DNA from: Stichopus chloronotus
Lineage: Eukaryota; Echinodermata; Holothuroidea; Aspidochirotida; Stichopodidae
Assembly (NCBI GenBank): GCA_021234535.1
Contig: CM037840.1
Coordinates: 516,409-580,408 of the forward strand
Direction: 5' to 3'
Length of the DNA stretch: 64,000 nt
The translations under genes were made by a program, and so were the position numbers. The notes below the pieces were generated by a model. The model worked only from the letters and a program-made list of their open reading frames with translations, searched no databases and was not told where the DNA came from. Below, one piece after another: positions 48,488 through 60,369 of this stretch (the first letter of the stretch is position 1; each line of letters opens with the position of its first letter).

Positions 48488-50578
48488 CAACGATTTGCAT
48501 GCAGCCTATATGATTCTGATTGGTCAACGTCATCACCTATCCCGATATCCTCAGCGGTTCGACGTGGTTGCCAAGCGTTGTTAACCACGAGACCGACACT
48601 GTCAATCGACGTGTAGTTCAAGTGTCAACATATCTTTGTAACGATGTAGGCTTGTGTCACCGATTGTACCGTCTCCGTTCCTTGCTCTTCCCTGTCATCG
48701 TCATCGTAGATTTTATCACCATTCAATCATCGTTGTCAACTGATCATCATTCATTTCTGTGTGCCAGTCAAATCATAAAGTAAATGAAACTCTGATCGTA
48801 AAATCAAATCGGATCATTCTTTCTGATGGACTTTTAATTCTGTTCTGAAGTTTCTCCCCACTGTAACGTATGGGATATTCGATGCAGGGGCAGTCATACC
48901 ATGACTGTAGCCAAACCACCCCTGAAAAAAGTCAACCCTAACATAACAGTAGATGTACGTATTATTTGGGGGAGGTGCGTGTAATTTTTTTCAGGAATGG
49001 GAGTGTCCTCAGTTTATTAATAAGAAAATTACGTCATAAATAATAGAAGATTAAGCCACAGTTGTAGGCACGATATTTTACCACGCAGCTATAAAACCTG
49101 GTACATCGATGTTGTTGGTATTGTCGTAATTATAAAGCAATATCAGATTTACGAGAATGCGCACTTCTCGTAGGATGTGCACAAATGCTGTCAATTTTGA
49201 AAAAAAATATATAAGGCTCTAGCTGATCTTTCTTTTCCATTTTTGGATGTGTATAATATATAGGTAAATCATTTCAGACCTGTTTGTCGGAACAGATAAA
49301 TGAACTTCAAAGGATTACGTGGAACAATGAGACAAAGCAATTGTCAGATTAGAAAGATGAGAATATAGTATCCTTGTCAGTCAAATTTATCAGAAGAGGC
49401 AACATCCTAACTAGTTTAAGTTTTCTGTGATGCATGACTAAATTCTGCCAAAGTTACAAATTAAAATTATAAAAATATAAATAAATCCCTAATTACTGTA
49501 AGTGGCGCTTGTATATTGAGAGGATCGTATCAGTTTAAAATGATTTAAAAACTTAAAAGTCAACAACATGAGCGTCGAGTATAGTTTAAAAGTGATCATG
49601 GAGGGAAGGCTTGGCATCGAGCAATCATAATATTGTTTTGAAAAATGAAGGTAGGAAAATGATGCTGGGGTGGCGTTCCGTTTAGAGTAACATTCCTCTA
49701 TCCTGTTGATAATTATAATGGACGTCACAGAGCTTCCACGACCTCCATGATGTTTTCTGGTTAACACATATTTTAGTTTTAGGTCACAAACGTGTAGCAG
49801 GGGTCGATTGTGTCATAGTGTTCCATTTCTCATTCCCCTCTCTCGTTAGTCCCATGCTAATCGCTATTTATGTCATACATTCCCTACTAAAAATACACTG
49901 GAATTGACACGGAAGATTACCAAAGGAATAACAATAATAATAATTAAAAAAAAAAAGGTGAGTGACATTTTACTCTATCATTAGCTCTACACTTTTGGCT
50001 TCGATGAAAATCGTAACATTTATAATAATGATGGTGTGAGTGTGTGTGCCTGTTAGTATGTATTTGAGTGAAACAAAAAAAAAAAAGGTTGTCACGATTT
50101 TCTCATGGACGATAAGTTTGATTAACTTGAAACATTGTAGGAGGGTCCCCAGAAAAGTGATGTGACGTTAATTGATTACGTTATGAGTCAAAGGTCACAG
50201 GTATGAAAATGAAAAAAAAGCAACACACACGCACACACACAAATGTATAGCTTCATCTCTATTGCGTTAATGTTCAAAGGATATAGAAATAGTATGTATC
50301 TAAAATAGACAATGCAGAGACGTTTGAAAGAAAAAAATGGAAATCAAAAGGTCACGAAGCCAAAGATCAAATCAGTAAACCTCGTGATAAAGTGTGTCAC
50401 AATCTCACCCTAGTGTCTTATGATGACGTTTAGCTTCGGGATCTTTGATTCCACTCACAATACCTCACATCATCAAAAAAAAAGAAGAAGAAATAAGCAC
50501 TAAAAGAGTAACCCAAGTGAAAATAAAATACAAAAGATAATTATGAAAATTGCCTGGCTCAATGACTCGATGGACAAA
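48488..50578. other. Unannotated stretch up to the second block copy
   Basis: No supported gene. Short AC/GT runs lie near 50040 and 50222. It ends where the second block copy becomes visible; the equivalent left flank of copy 1 is outside the window, so the block boundary is unknown. Confidence 0.45.
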
Positions 50579-51788
50579 ATGTTATTGGAATTGTTTGTAC
50601 CAATAAATGAATGAATAGAACACTCTCCTCCCCCCCTGTAGTCTACCAAATGAAGCTACAGTATCACCGAAACGTATGTCGCTTAATAAGACTAATTGCA
50701 ATTTGTGATTACCTACTGATTTTTTTTTTTTTTTTTGCTTGAGGCCTGAATTAATCGTTGTCTCTTTATTTGTTATAAATCTGATGACTGCATCTACTCT
50801 TGGCAATGGTGGCCACAATCAAGGACTTTCCCTTAACAAAACAAATGTATACTTCATTTGCATAATTTACATTCGATGACGTCGAAAATAAATAACATTA
50901 TAGTTCAAATGTAAATGAAGAGTGATTAACCTAGTCAGAGTTATAACCTCAAAATGTACGATACAGCAAGTTATTGTATCTCTCCCGGTTCTTTCTGAGT
51001 AATGGTCATTTTTTTTCTCAAGATATAAACCCTACCGAAAAGGAGAATTGACTGTAAATATTGACATCTTCACAATACTTATTCATTAAATTGAAGAAAT
51101 TATAGGCATTTGAACAATTTCATGTAAAACGACTAATTCTGTCTTTCTGAAGGGAAAATTTCGGTTAAGTAATTGGAAACTGATGTCTGGCTTTCAATGG
51201 TGAACTTGTTGGTACCAGTCATAACTAGCTGGAACCACTGAGTTATCAATTTCCAGTTGCTGGACTGGAGATTTCTCAGTAGACTGATAGGTTTTTGTAT
51301 TGTTATTTCTCAATTTAAAGCCAATGAGTAAAGTAAGAAAATAAGCAGAGGTATAATATGATAACCTCTATGATGGAACACACACATGTAGAAGAGTGCT
51401 TACATAATGGAATGCACTTTGAGAAGAACACCCGATGATAGATACTGTGAAATTCAATGCATTCACCATATGGAAGCGTATGTTTCCCAATACATCACAA
51501 TTAATACAATTAATAAAAGTAGAAATATCTTCTTAAGAATGTTCTAATCTTTGAATGTAACTCGTAAGTTCCAATGAAATACACGACCTGAACATGCAGT
51601 ATTCATTTACTTCGATTTATTCTTGATGGTAGAAAAATCATATTTATTCAAGTTACAAAGGTACTCTGGAGCTTGATTTAATATAACAATGGCAAAAAAA
51701 ACACAAACAAGACGAGACAGTGAATATTCATTGGAGAAGTTATTTGTCCTTTTCCTCCTTAAATGATCCATTCGTAGGCTACCAAAGC

Positions 51789-53983
51789 CTACGTCACTGT
51801 AATATTGTACTCATACATCTTTCCTGAGGTAAACGTTGCTATTAAAAGCTTTTCAGATCCGTCCACCTCTACAGTGGTCAAGCAATTAGCATCTTCATCT
51901 ACTTCTCTCGTTGTTAATAAGTGTCGACCATTTTGGCTGTAATGAACTAGATAGGTACGTCGTCGGTCTGGTAATTCGTCACACCATAACATGTAGATGA
52001 AGTCGTTCTTGTCTATACACACCCCCATGGTCTCATGTTAATCCCACCAAAATCTGGTTTGTTGAATTCATAAATCAACTTACTCTCAGATTCCTCCATG
52101 GTTACTGCATATGCTTTCTCACCGGGATAGTCGGAGACTAGAAGCGTACCTGCATGTACAGTGATATCATCCACTGTATTGATTACATCCGGTAATTTTA
52201 TGGTGCGAATATAATTCAGCTGATCATCGAATACATACACAAATCTGCTGTTAGTACCAACAATGATGTGATTTGTGACAGGATCGATAGTCATAGACCA
52301 CACAAAGCGACCAGGTGACCATTCACGGATGACGTCACTAATGTACTTCCTATTATACAAACTGTCACAAACATCATAAATACCAATTTCATCCGGTGAA
52401 CAAGCTGTTGCAACTTCGAAATCTGATAAATAAGAACAGTATCGACAGGGAGATTTTGTCTCTTTCATTCTTGAATTGATCCTGTCGTTGTAGTTTTCCT
52501 TTCCTGTTTATGACAGTAATTCGTGAGAACTCACTCATAGGTGACCACCAGAGATGACGATGTTACCATTCCTGCTACTCGCTATTCCATTGATCCGCCC
52601 AGCAAAAGATTTTAATCCCTCCACATAAACAACAGATTGTTCCTTTTCACTTATCGTGACATCACTAACGACTAGGTTAGGTATGTCTCCGACATAAATA
52701 TCTGACAAAGAGTCCAATTGTGGATATTCCTTCTTCATTTCTTCTATCAGAGGTTCACATGCTGCTCTAATATCAGGGATACACTGCACCTGTGCCCACT
52801 CGTCCTTGGCTGCAAGAATAGATGAAGCAATTGCTCTGGTGTTCTCGTACCTTTCAGTAATCTGGTCGCAATAGTCTGATATTTTCACCATTTCTTTTGT
52901 ATGCTCCTCTGTGAGAAGATCTTTTGACTCTGTTAACATCTTTACATAAATATCTAATCTTTCTAGTTTGTTGACAAGCTCTTTTTCATTTTTTTCACAA
53001 TTGTCTTTAAAAAGTTGGAGTTCATTGTTGTATTTTCTTTCAGTAACTGAACTAATATCATCATACTTTTTATTCAATTTGTTGATTTCTTCTTCATAAT
53101 TGAGATTTGTTCGTCTTTCCTCATTTTTCCGTCTCTTCTCTATGTCTGCTAAGCCTTGCACTTTTTCATGTCTGCGTTCTTCAAGTTTCTGCTTGATTTT
53201 GTTGACTTGTTCTTTGTGCTGATTGATCAATTTATCTGTCTGTTTGGAGACGTTTCCATTTAACTTTTGTTTGGTTGATTCAACCTCCTTCGGTAACTCG
53301 TATAATTTACTTTCAAGTTCTTCTAGTTCTTCAATTTTCGATTCCAACAATTCTCTTTCAATTTGTGCTAATTCAGTGACGTCATGCAGGTCATGACCTT
53401 TGTGCTTACTGTAAGTACAAATCATACAAATTGGTTCATTTACACAAGTACTGCAGCATAATTTGGCGTTCTCCTCTAAATGTGTCCGACATCTTGGATC
53501 CTCTATTAGTGTTGCCAACCTTTCCAATGTTATGTTCCTATCGTCAGCTTTATCCAGTTTTAGAGTACGAGGTTTATGATCGGTAAACATTTTACTGCTG
53601 ATGTGAACATTGTAACATTGTTCGCATAAGAAATCCTTGCACTTGAAGCAATATGCCGAAGCCTTTTTGTTCCTGGAACAACTCACACATTTTTTTAACT
53701 CATTATTTTCAAACGCTTTTTGCAGTTGAATAAACTCAACAACACTTTTCATATGAAAATCAGTCTTAAACCCATCAATTCCATTGTTTGGTATCGCACA
53801 TTGCTTTCTACACATTGGACATTCAATCGTTCCATCAAGACTTGCGTTTACCACTGATAGCAGGCATTTGCTGCAGTACCGATGGAGACATGGTAACGAT
53901 TTCGGGTCTTGAAATATTTCCAAGCACACGGGACAGAGGAAGAATTTCTCTTCTAAGTCCTTCAGAGGAGTTGATGAAGCCAT
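51789..53983 (-). pseudogene. TRIM gene, second copy, frameshifted in the propeller
   Basis: Starts at the same MASSTPLK and keeps all eight RING ligands, both B-boxes and the coiled coil. The first frame ends after 482 residues at 52535. At least two single-base losses relative to copy 1 are seen. One is between about 52530 and 52550; the other is near 52020-52026, where copy 1 has ACACACACCCC and this copy ACACACCCCC. The pieces at 52013-52468 and 51789-52028 carry the rest of the propeller. If transcribed it would make a RING/B-box/coiled-coil protein without its ligand domain, which might still dimerise with the intact protein; that is inference. An alternative in-frame Met 38 codons upstream adds a hydrophobic stretch, probably translated UTR. 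Confidence 0.9.
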
Positions 53984-54964
53984 TGGGAAGGAGTAGCCTA
54001 TGAGATTTCGGAGAAGTGGAACAAAAACTATAAAAACAAACAGCAATATGACCTTTACACAAGTCTTGAATACTATGAAACGCCTAAAGAACCACATTTT
54101 ACGATGATGTAAAAATATATGGTGATGTAAATGATAATGTAAAATGTAGGCCTAAGATGATGTACGAAAACTTAAGATGTACATGAAAACATGTATGATG
54201 ATGTACAAAACGCATACGATATGTACTGAAACTTACGATGATGAAAAAACTTGCGATGATGAATATTGATGATCACTATGTGATGATACGTTCGGAAAAA
54301 AAAAGAAGCGTCATCATTGAAGAAAATGCGCTCTCTCGTATAGTTTCGTCTAATGGGGCTTACCATTTTTCAACATTTTATTTTTTTCTTATGATATCAT
54401 TGTGTAATGTAACGACTTTGAGATTAACAAAATAAAGAAATTATAGACCAAGTGTGTCGTTTTCTTTGTTGGTACTTTTCCTCAGTGTGACTAAAATCAA
54501 ACGGTTTTTATGTTTGTCAAACCTAGATTATTGCCCCTATGTTGTTGTAAAGATTTCATTTCTGTCCCCGCTCCAAGTAACATTGCAGCAGATTTGCAAG
54601 GTCTTATTGAAGAAGTTGGTTATGGCCACCCTCGTGACAATCTCTAGCCACAACGTTTATAGGTACATTGCTTTTATTGTGCATGCACCTACACGGCCTG
54701 TATGGCTTAATAAATAAACTTCTGTAGGTCTATGTTGAAGAAAAGTATTGGTTAACAAAATGGCAATTTTGGTAACGTATGTCTATATGCAGGCCACTGC
54801 TAGGGAACTCCTGCCTGGAATGTGTGTTGTGACGTGAATATACCTCGTGAAATCTACGGTACTTTGTGTATATTTCCCTGCACTCACTCCATTCCCATCC
54901 ATGTTATCGTAATTCCTCAATGTCTATATATTTTTATCTCATCGCCCTATAGGGGCTAGATGAG

Positions 54965-55019
<55 letters not shown>
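54965..55019. repeat. (ATC)n microsatellite, tail of the CR1-like fragment
   Basis: An almost pure run of 18 ATC units at the 3' end of the minus-strand LINE fragment. Confidence 0.95.
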
Positions 55020-55111
55020 GTCTCGATGTTGTTGGCCATTGGCCATTTCATCGCTCACGAATGGTTATGGTCACATTACTTGAAACAAGGGTCGACGTAA
55101 GTTAGTGAGTG

Positions 55112-55868
55112 TCAGTATAATCGAACACTCCCGGTCTTTTTCCAGTGCTTATCCAGTCTAGCTTTAACACTGTAAATAGAAGGAGCACTTACAACATGCT
55201 CTGGCAATGAATTCCAAGAGTCAATAGACCGTTGTGTAAAGAACTTTTGGCGTAATGAAGTTTCAACTCTTGGCTTGACTAGTTCAAGGGAGTGACCTCT
55301 TGTTGTGGACCCTTCACTAAGAGTAAACAGGCAGTGGTTTGTTTTCAATCGTCCCTTTAGATAATTATACACAAAAATCATGTCTCCTCTTAATCGCCTA
55401 TGAGCCAGTGAAAAAAAGCTTGAGATGAGACAACCTGTCACTATAAAATAAAATTTTCAATCCGGGTATAAGTTTAGTAGCTCTTCGTTGGACTGCTTCA
55501 ATTAAATCAGCTTCTTTTTTGTAGATAGGTGTCCATGCTGGAAGACCATACTCAAGAACAGGTCTCACAATTGCTTTATAAAGTAATAACAAAGTGTCAG
55601 AATCCAGATACCTGAAGGTTCTCCTTTTTTCCGAGGGTATTGTTAGCTTTGCTAACTACTGATGAGATATGTTCCTTGAAATGTAAATCCTTGTCAATTA
55701 TAACCCCTAAATCCTTCTCCTGAGTTACAAAATTGAGAAACTGGTTGGTGCCCTGGTAATTTGACATATAATTGGCCTACTGAAAGTCAGGAATAGAGTT
55801 ACCAAGTCTCAATACATGACATTTGTCAGGGTGAAAACACAGCTGCCACTCTTCCGACCAGTTGCCAT
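55112..55868 (-). pseudogene. C-terminal reverse transcriptase remnant of the CR1-like LINE
   Basis: Family-typical wording appears in order: EKDLGVIIDKDL, YKAIVRPVLEYG, VQRRATKLIPG, RRLRGDMI, TRGHSLEL and WNSLPEHVVSAPS, ending at a stop at 55112. An extra base in the run at 55411-55417 shifts the frame between DRLSHLKL and SLAHRRLRGD. An in-frame stop lies near 55780. Dead copy. Confidence 0.8.
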
Positions 55869-55879
55869 TAGTGTCAGTA

Positions 55880-58350
55880 TTCAACAAACGTTAACTCATT
55901 ACCGACCATTTGGGTGATTCTGCGACACATTTGATTTTCCTCATGGCACCTTAGGTCTGCTGTTCGTAATCAACGGGTATAGGGGCTAGTTTTTACGTGC
56001 CAGTGGAACGTATGTAGGCCTGTAGTATTATACTCACACTTACGGAGGGTAAATTCTTCACCCTAAAATTTTGAATTTACAAGTATTATCTTAGATACCA
56101 CACATGAAAGGTCGACCAAAAGCAATCAACTTCATTCTTTTCTTACAATTACGATAACATGAATGGTCATTGAGTCGGCACTAGAGGTGAAACACCAAGT
56201 TACATATGAACGATTTTTTCCCCTTTCGACATATACATAGGTAGGTACACAATTAACACAAGGTGCATATCCTATAGTTTCGCTGGAGATCTGTCCCGAG
56301 AGAGTGGCCATACCCTTACATCGTCAATAAGCTCTAGCAAATCTGCAACATTGTATGGAACGCCGATCGTACATGTACTATGAACAGTGCGCACTGCGTT
56401 GCATACCCTGTTTTATGAACGAAACGCGAAACGAAACAGTAGACAAACGACAACAGTACACACAAACGGAGACAATGGGCACAAACCAAATCATTAGACA
56501 CAAACGAACCATCAGACACAACCAAATGATTAAACACAAAGGAAAACATTAGATAATTGTTGTATTATTACAATACAACATATAAGGACTTGCGGTTCCT
56601 GTTTTTAAACTGTGCAAGCTTACGAAGTTACGGCAGGCAGCGCTCTGTCACAACAATACCAAAGCATATGGCAAAGGCTACCCACTTTATTAGAATGAAA
56701 TCATTTCCTTACCAGGTTCTGGTAGTCCTCTCTTACTTCAGTCAACGTATTACACTGTTGATACTGTTAGTTGCAAAAGTACAAGTTCCACTTCTTTTAC
56801 TTCAACTTTCAGCTAAGGTAATGAGATGTTCGCCTACAACAGATTGTAAGGGCGTGTCTTTCAATGCGTTGTGTGTCATGTACGTCTTTGGTAGTGTACA
56901 TGTATATTCCAATAACAGGAAGTCCCAGGAATGGTGAGCGGGATTACAACACATCGCGGGATTCCATTTGTAACATGAGGTCGCATACAACAATACCTTA
57001 GCCGTCGAATCACTTTTTAAACCGCGGTACTTCCAGTATATCAGATCGGGTATTTCACACTCAATGCGGTAACAACGTATTGGGTGGGGGGGGGGGGGGA
57101 GGAGGTCGCAAATGATAAATACAAAAGAAACAGAAAAATGATAGGAAGAACAAAGAACGAGTTAAAACTTGAGAAGGCCTAATTTAAAGGAAAATGCCAA
57201 CTTGAGTAATGCTTTCAGCGTTAGTCGCGACTTGTTGGTGGTGGTTACCGATATTCAATCTTCAGATTTCAAACAAGCATTTCTGTCTTCAACAGTACAA
57301 GTTAATGTTTTTGAACTCTGATATAGTGAAGATATAAGTATATACATATAGCTATGTAACCACTTCTCTCTGCTCTAGTCTCTCTGCAATATATCGAACT
57401 GAATCAGTTGCGTAGGGCTAATTACGTCACTCAAGAGTGGTCACCAATGCTTACATTCTTTGAAAGCAGTGTGGGAGTGTCATCTCAGCTTTGGTTATTT
57501 GTACTTCCAAATATGTCATAAAATAATATCTCCGTCGAACTTTGAAATCTGCATGCTACAACAAATTTCAGATTCACCTTTGTATTATGTCTCAAAAAAA
57601 AAAAAAAAAATCGCCCATAATCTAAATTTTCACTTCTGCGAATAACTTATAAATAAAAAGAAAGAGAGGTAACTACATTGGTGTACGGTGCTAATATAAA
57701 AATCAAGAAGGAATTTAAAATTAATAGTAACACCAATAAAGTGGGATTTAGTATGTCTCCAATTTTAGGCCCATACCTCATCTCATCCTCGCAGCTGCCT
57801 CCTCCCCTGCCATGAGGGAGCCGGGGGTGGATGATTGATATAGTTCAAAGCACTGCGTGTGACTCTGGGAATTTCTTTGGTTTATCATATCACGTGATAA
57901 AATAACAACAGCTCGGCTATCCTCTCGGTCCGATCAGCCTCCATGATGACGTCATCATCTGTAATAGAATCAAACTAATGACCAGCTAGTAGCCCCCTCA
58001 TTTTATTTCCTAAATATTACTTGTGGAGAGGTGTTTAATGCTTGTTTTATATTATTTGTTCCTTGTATTTATTGATTATAATATTCCTTTGGTGATCCAG
58101 GGTTTAATGGGGCAATTATTCTTAAGCTTTCGTGTGGCCTTGGAAGCTTTGTTGTTCAAATAATAACTAAAATTGTTATGAAGGCTTGTAGCGCATTTTT
58201 TTTTTCCGAAAATATATTTGTCCAGCTTTCTAAACAAAGATCTTAGTTAAGGTTAGCTACTTGTCAGGAGTATGTTCACGTATTCAGAAAGTTTCATTTT
58301 AACACTGCGGTTTAAGTGGCTTTTCCATTTCAGATAGAGGACTCTTTTTG
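55880..58350. other. Non-coding stretch of copy 2
   Basis: Follows 4394-6875 of copy 1 with indels, including an extra piece of about 85 bases at 56240-56330 and a G tract near 57085-57099. No gene supported. Confidence 0.5.
57943..57958. promoter_or_regulatory. 16-bp CRE-centred palindrome, copy 2
   Basis: Identical to the palindrome at 6476-6491 of the first block copy. Surrounding bases differ by substitutions and small indels. Confidence 0.4.
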
Positions 58351-58354
58351 CTGT

Positions 58355-58910
58355 TTTAAACTGTTTTCCTTAGCCTAGGAATCACATTGAACAGGTAAAT
58401 TTTAATAATATTGATATGAAATCATAGACGTTTTCGGTTGATGCTGTGTTTACTCACTGAGCATAGGGACGTTTGTTAATTCCATTTGAGGGATTGTTAA
58501 CAGCAAGGGAAAAGTCAATTATTATTTTCCTTGATGATAACAATTGAAGTGGGTAATTTTGCTAAATATGAGATGAAAACAACAATGTACCAATTTGATG
58601 AATATTTATGACTGTTTCATTTTATCCTGGAATCTTGACAAATGACAATCTCTTTTGCGTCGACTACATTCTTACATACTTTATATCTGAGAAGAAACTT
58701 AAAATTACGAGTTAAAGTATGAATTAAGAATGTTTTGATCAAAAGATGGACCATTTGACTACGAAGGGTCTCTCATTAAATATACATAAAACCTAAAATT
58801 ACTCGATATCGTTAAATTAGCAAGATCTTTGAGGAAGAGTGTGCGTTAGTCTTTTTTCACTGTTTTCCTTACGTTAGGAGTCACATGAAACAGGTAAATT
58901 ATGTCTCTCG
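58355..58910 (-). repeat. Reverse-orientation 770-bp repeat unit, copy 2, internally deleted
   Basis: Partner of 6880-7690, missing about 265 bases that correspond to about 7315-7579 of copy 1. The junction is near 58793. The lost part includes the CRE palindrome. Confidence 0.8.
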
Positions 58911-59035
58911 CCTTGCCTCCTAGGTCTATCTGTGGACTGTCTGATTTGAATTCTGGCTTAAGCCTCTCCAGGGCAACACCCCCTGATACTCTGCCCCAGG
59001 GGTCAAACATAGGGACGATGAGTTGATTTCCCCTA

Positions 59036-59084
59036 ACACACACACACACACACCCACACACACGCACGCACACACACACACACA
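59036..59084. repeat. (AC)n microsatellite, long allele
   Basis: An imperfect AC run with CCC and CG interruptions, more than twice the length of its partner at 7824-7842. Confidence 0.9.
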
Positions 59085-60151
59085 AAATGGTTACAAGCCC
59101 TTGTGTTTACCAAGCAGTTTTACTTATAACTTTCAAGAAGGTGATTACGGAAGCAAAGTAGTTCTTAAATAAATCATGGGGCTATTACAGAGTCTCTGTA
59201 ATAGCTCCATTTTTAAAATCTAAAGTTGAAACCATTCTTTATGTACCTTTGTAAAGGGAGAAACGCAGCTTATCTGCATTGTGAACTGACACGGCACCGT
59301 TCAGTCCTGCTAAACACAAAATATAAATAAAACTGCAATGTATTAATTGACTAACTCTGCCACATTTTATCAATGATTTTAGTAATTAACGTTGTACCCA
59401 ATGGAACTTTTAGATGAAATTTGTAGTTTACATTTTTGAATTCAAAGACAACTGTTTCTACCGAACTGAGAAACAATGCTTGTCAGTATTTTGAACGGAC
59501 AGGGAATTATCAAAAGTCAATTTAACAAACTTTACATCTAGCTAAGGCCGTCAGTACCGGCTCATTAAAAGACATTGGCGGCATCATATCCCGGTCTTTT
59601 TACCCAAGAGATAAAACGAACACAAACCTCAAAGAATACGACCACTCATTCTCATTAAAAATATGTGACAATCCTGATGGCAACACCGAATGGATTCTTA
59701 AAATCGGAAAACCTCAGAAAGTAAAGATTTAGTAATCCAGGCTTTCTTTATGTTTTTTTGTCCCATTCCTTCATGGGAGAGCAAAAATGAAAAAAGCCAA
59801 ATGATTTGCCCAAATTAGTTTACTTTTAATGTGGTAGCCTATGAGCAACTCAGATCTAATAAAAATAGATATGTGTGCATGTTTACAACGTAGAGGTGGT
59901 TGACACTCTGCTTAGGTCAGTCGTCTTTCTTTCATTTTTATTTTACAAATTACAAAGAACTGAGATGGAATTAATCCACATCTGTATTTTCTTTTACGAC
60001 TTGTTTTCTCGTCATGTCTTTAATTCTTTACTGCATTGAATTAACATTAAAAATATGAATAATTAGATAACTTAACATAAAATGCTGGCCGTCAAAATTG
60101 TATGTGGATCAACATTGTACAGTTATAAGTAATTAGATTTCCCGTACATTT

Positions 60152-60367
60152 TCACGGTAGGATATTACGCTGACCGTACACACTAGCGAATAACATTAGG
60201 TTCAACTTTTCCTGTTCTGTACCTCGTAGGACCGTCTGAAACTGATATACGCGTAACACACACGCGGAGCATTTTCTACGGTGTCCTGTTAGTGTCAGAT
60301 TACTAACGACTGTTCCAAGTACATGACGTCTTTTCAAATGATTTACCATTGCCAATATAAGTGACAT
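60152..60367 (-). CDS. Candidate 71-aa small protein or exon, copy 2 (unknown)
   Basis: Partner of the frame at 8912-9127, with 70 of 71 residues identical and five of six base differences silent. Start and stop positions are preserved. No homologue is recognised, so function is left open. Confidence 0.3.
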   Translation of the reverse strand: MSLILAMVNHLKRRHVLGTVVSNLTLTGHRRKCSACVLRVYQFQTVLRGTEQEKLNLMLFASVYGQRNILP

Positions 60368-60369
60368 AT

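Larger units (their letters stand above)
54937..55870 (-). mobile_element. CR1-like LINE, 5'-truncated fragment with GAT microsatellite tail
   Basis: Absent from the same place in copy 1 (near 4357-4393), so inserted or retained in only one copy. On the minus strand it starts inside the reverse transcriptase and ends with a (GAT)n tail, 54965-55019 on the plus strand, as expected for CR1/L2/Rex-type elements, which end in short repeats and not poly(A). About 35 bases of the copy 1 target have no match here, so the junction was not clean. Confidence 0.8.
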
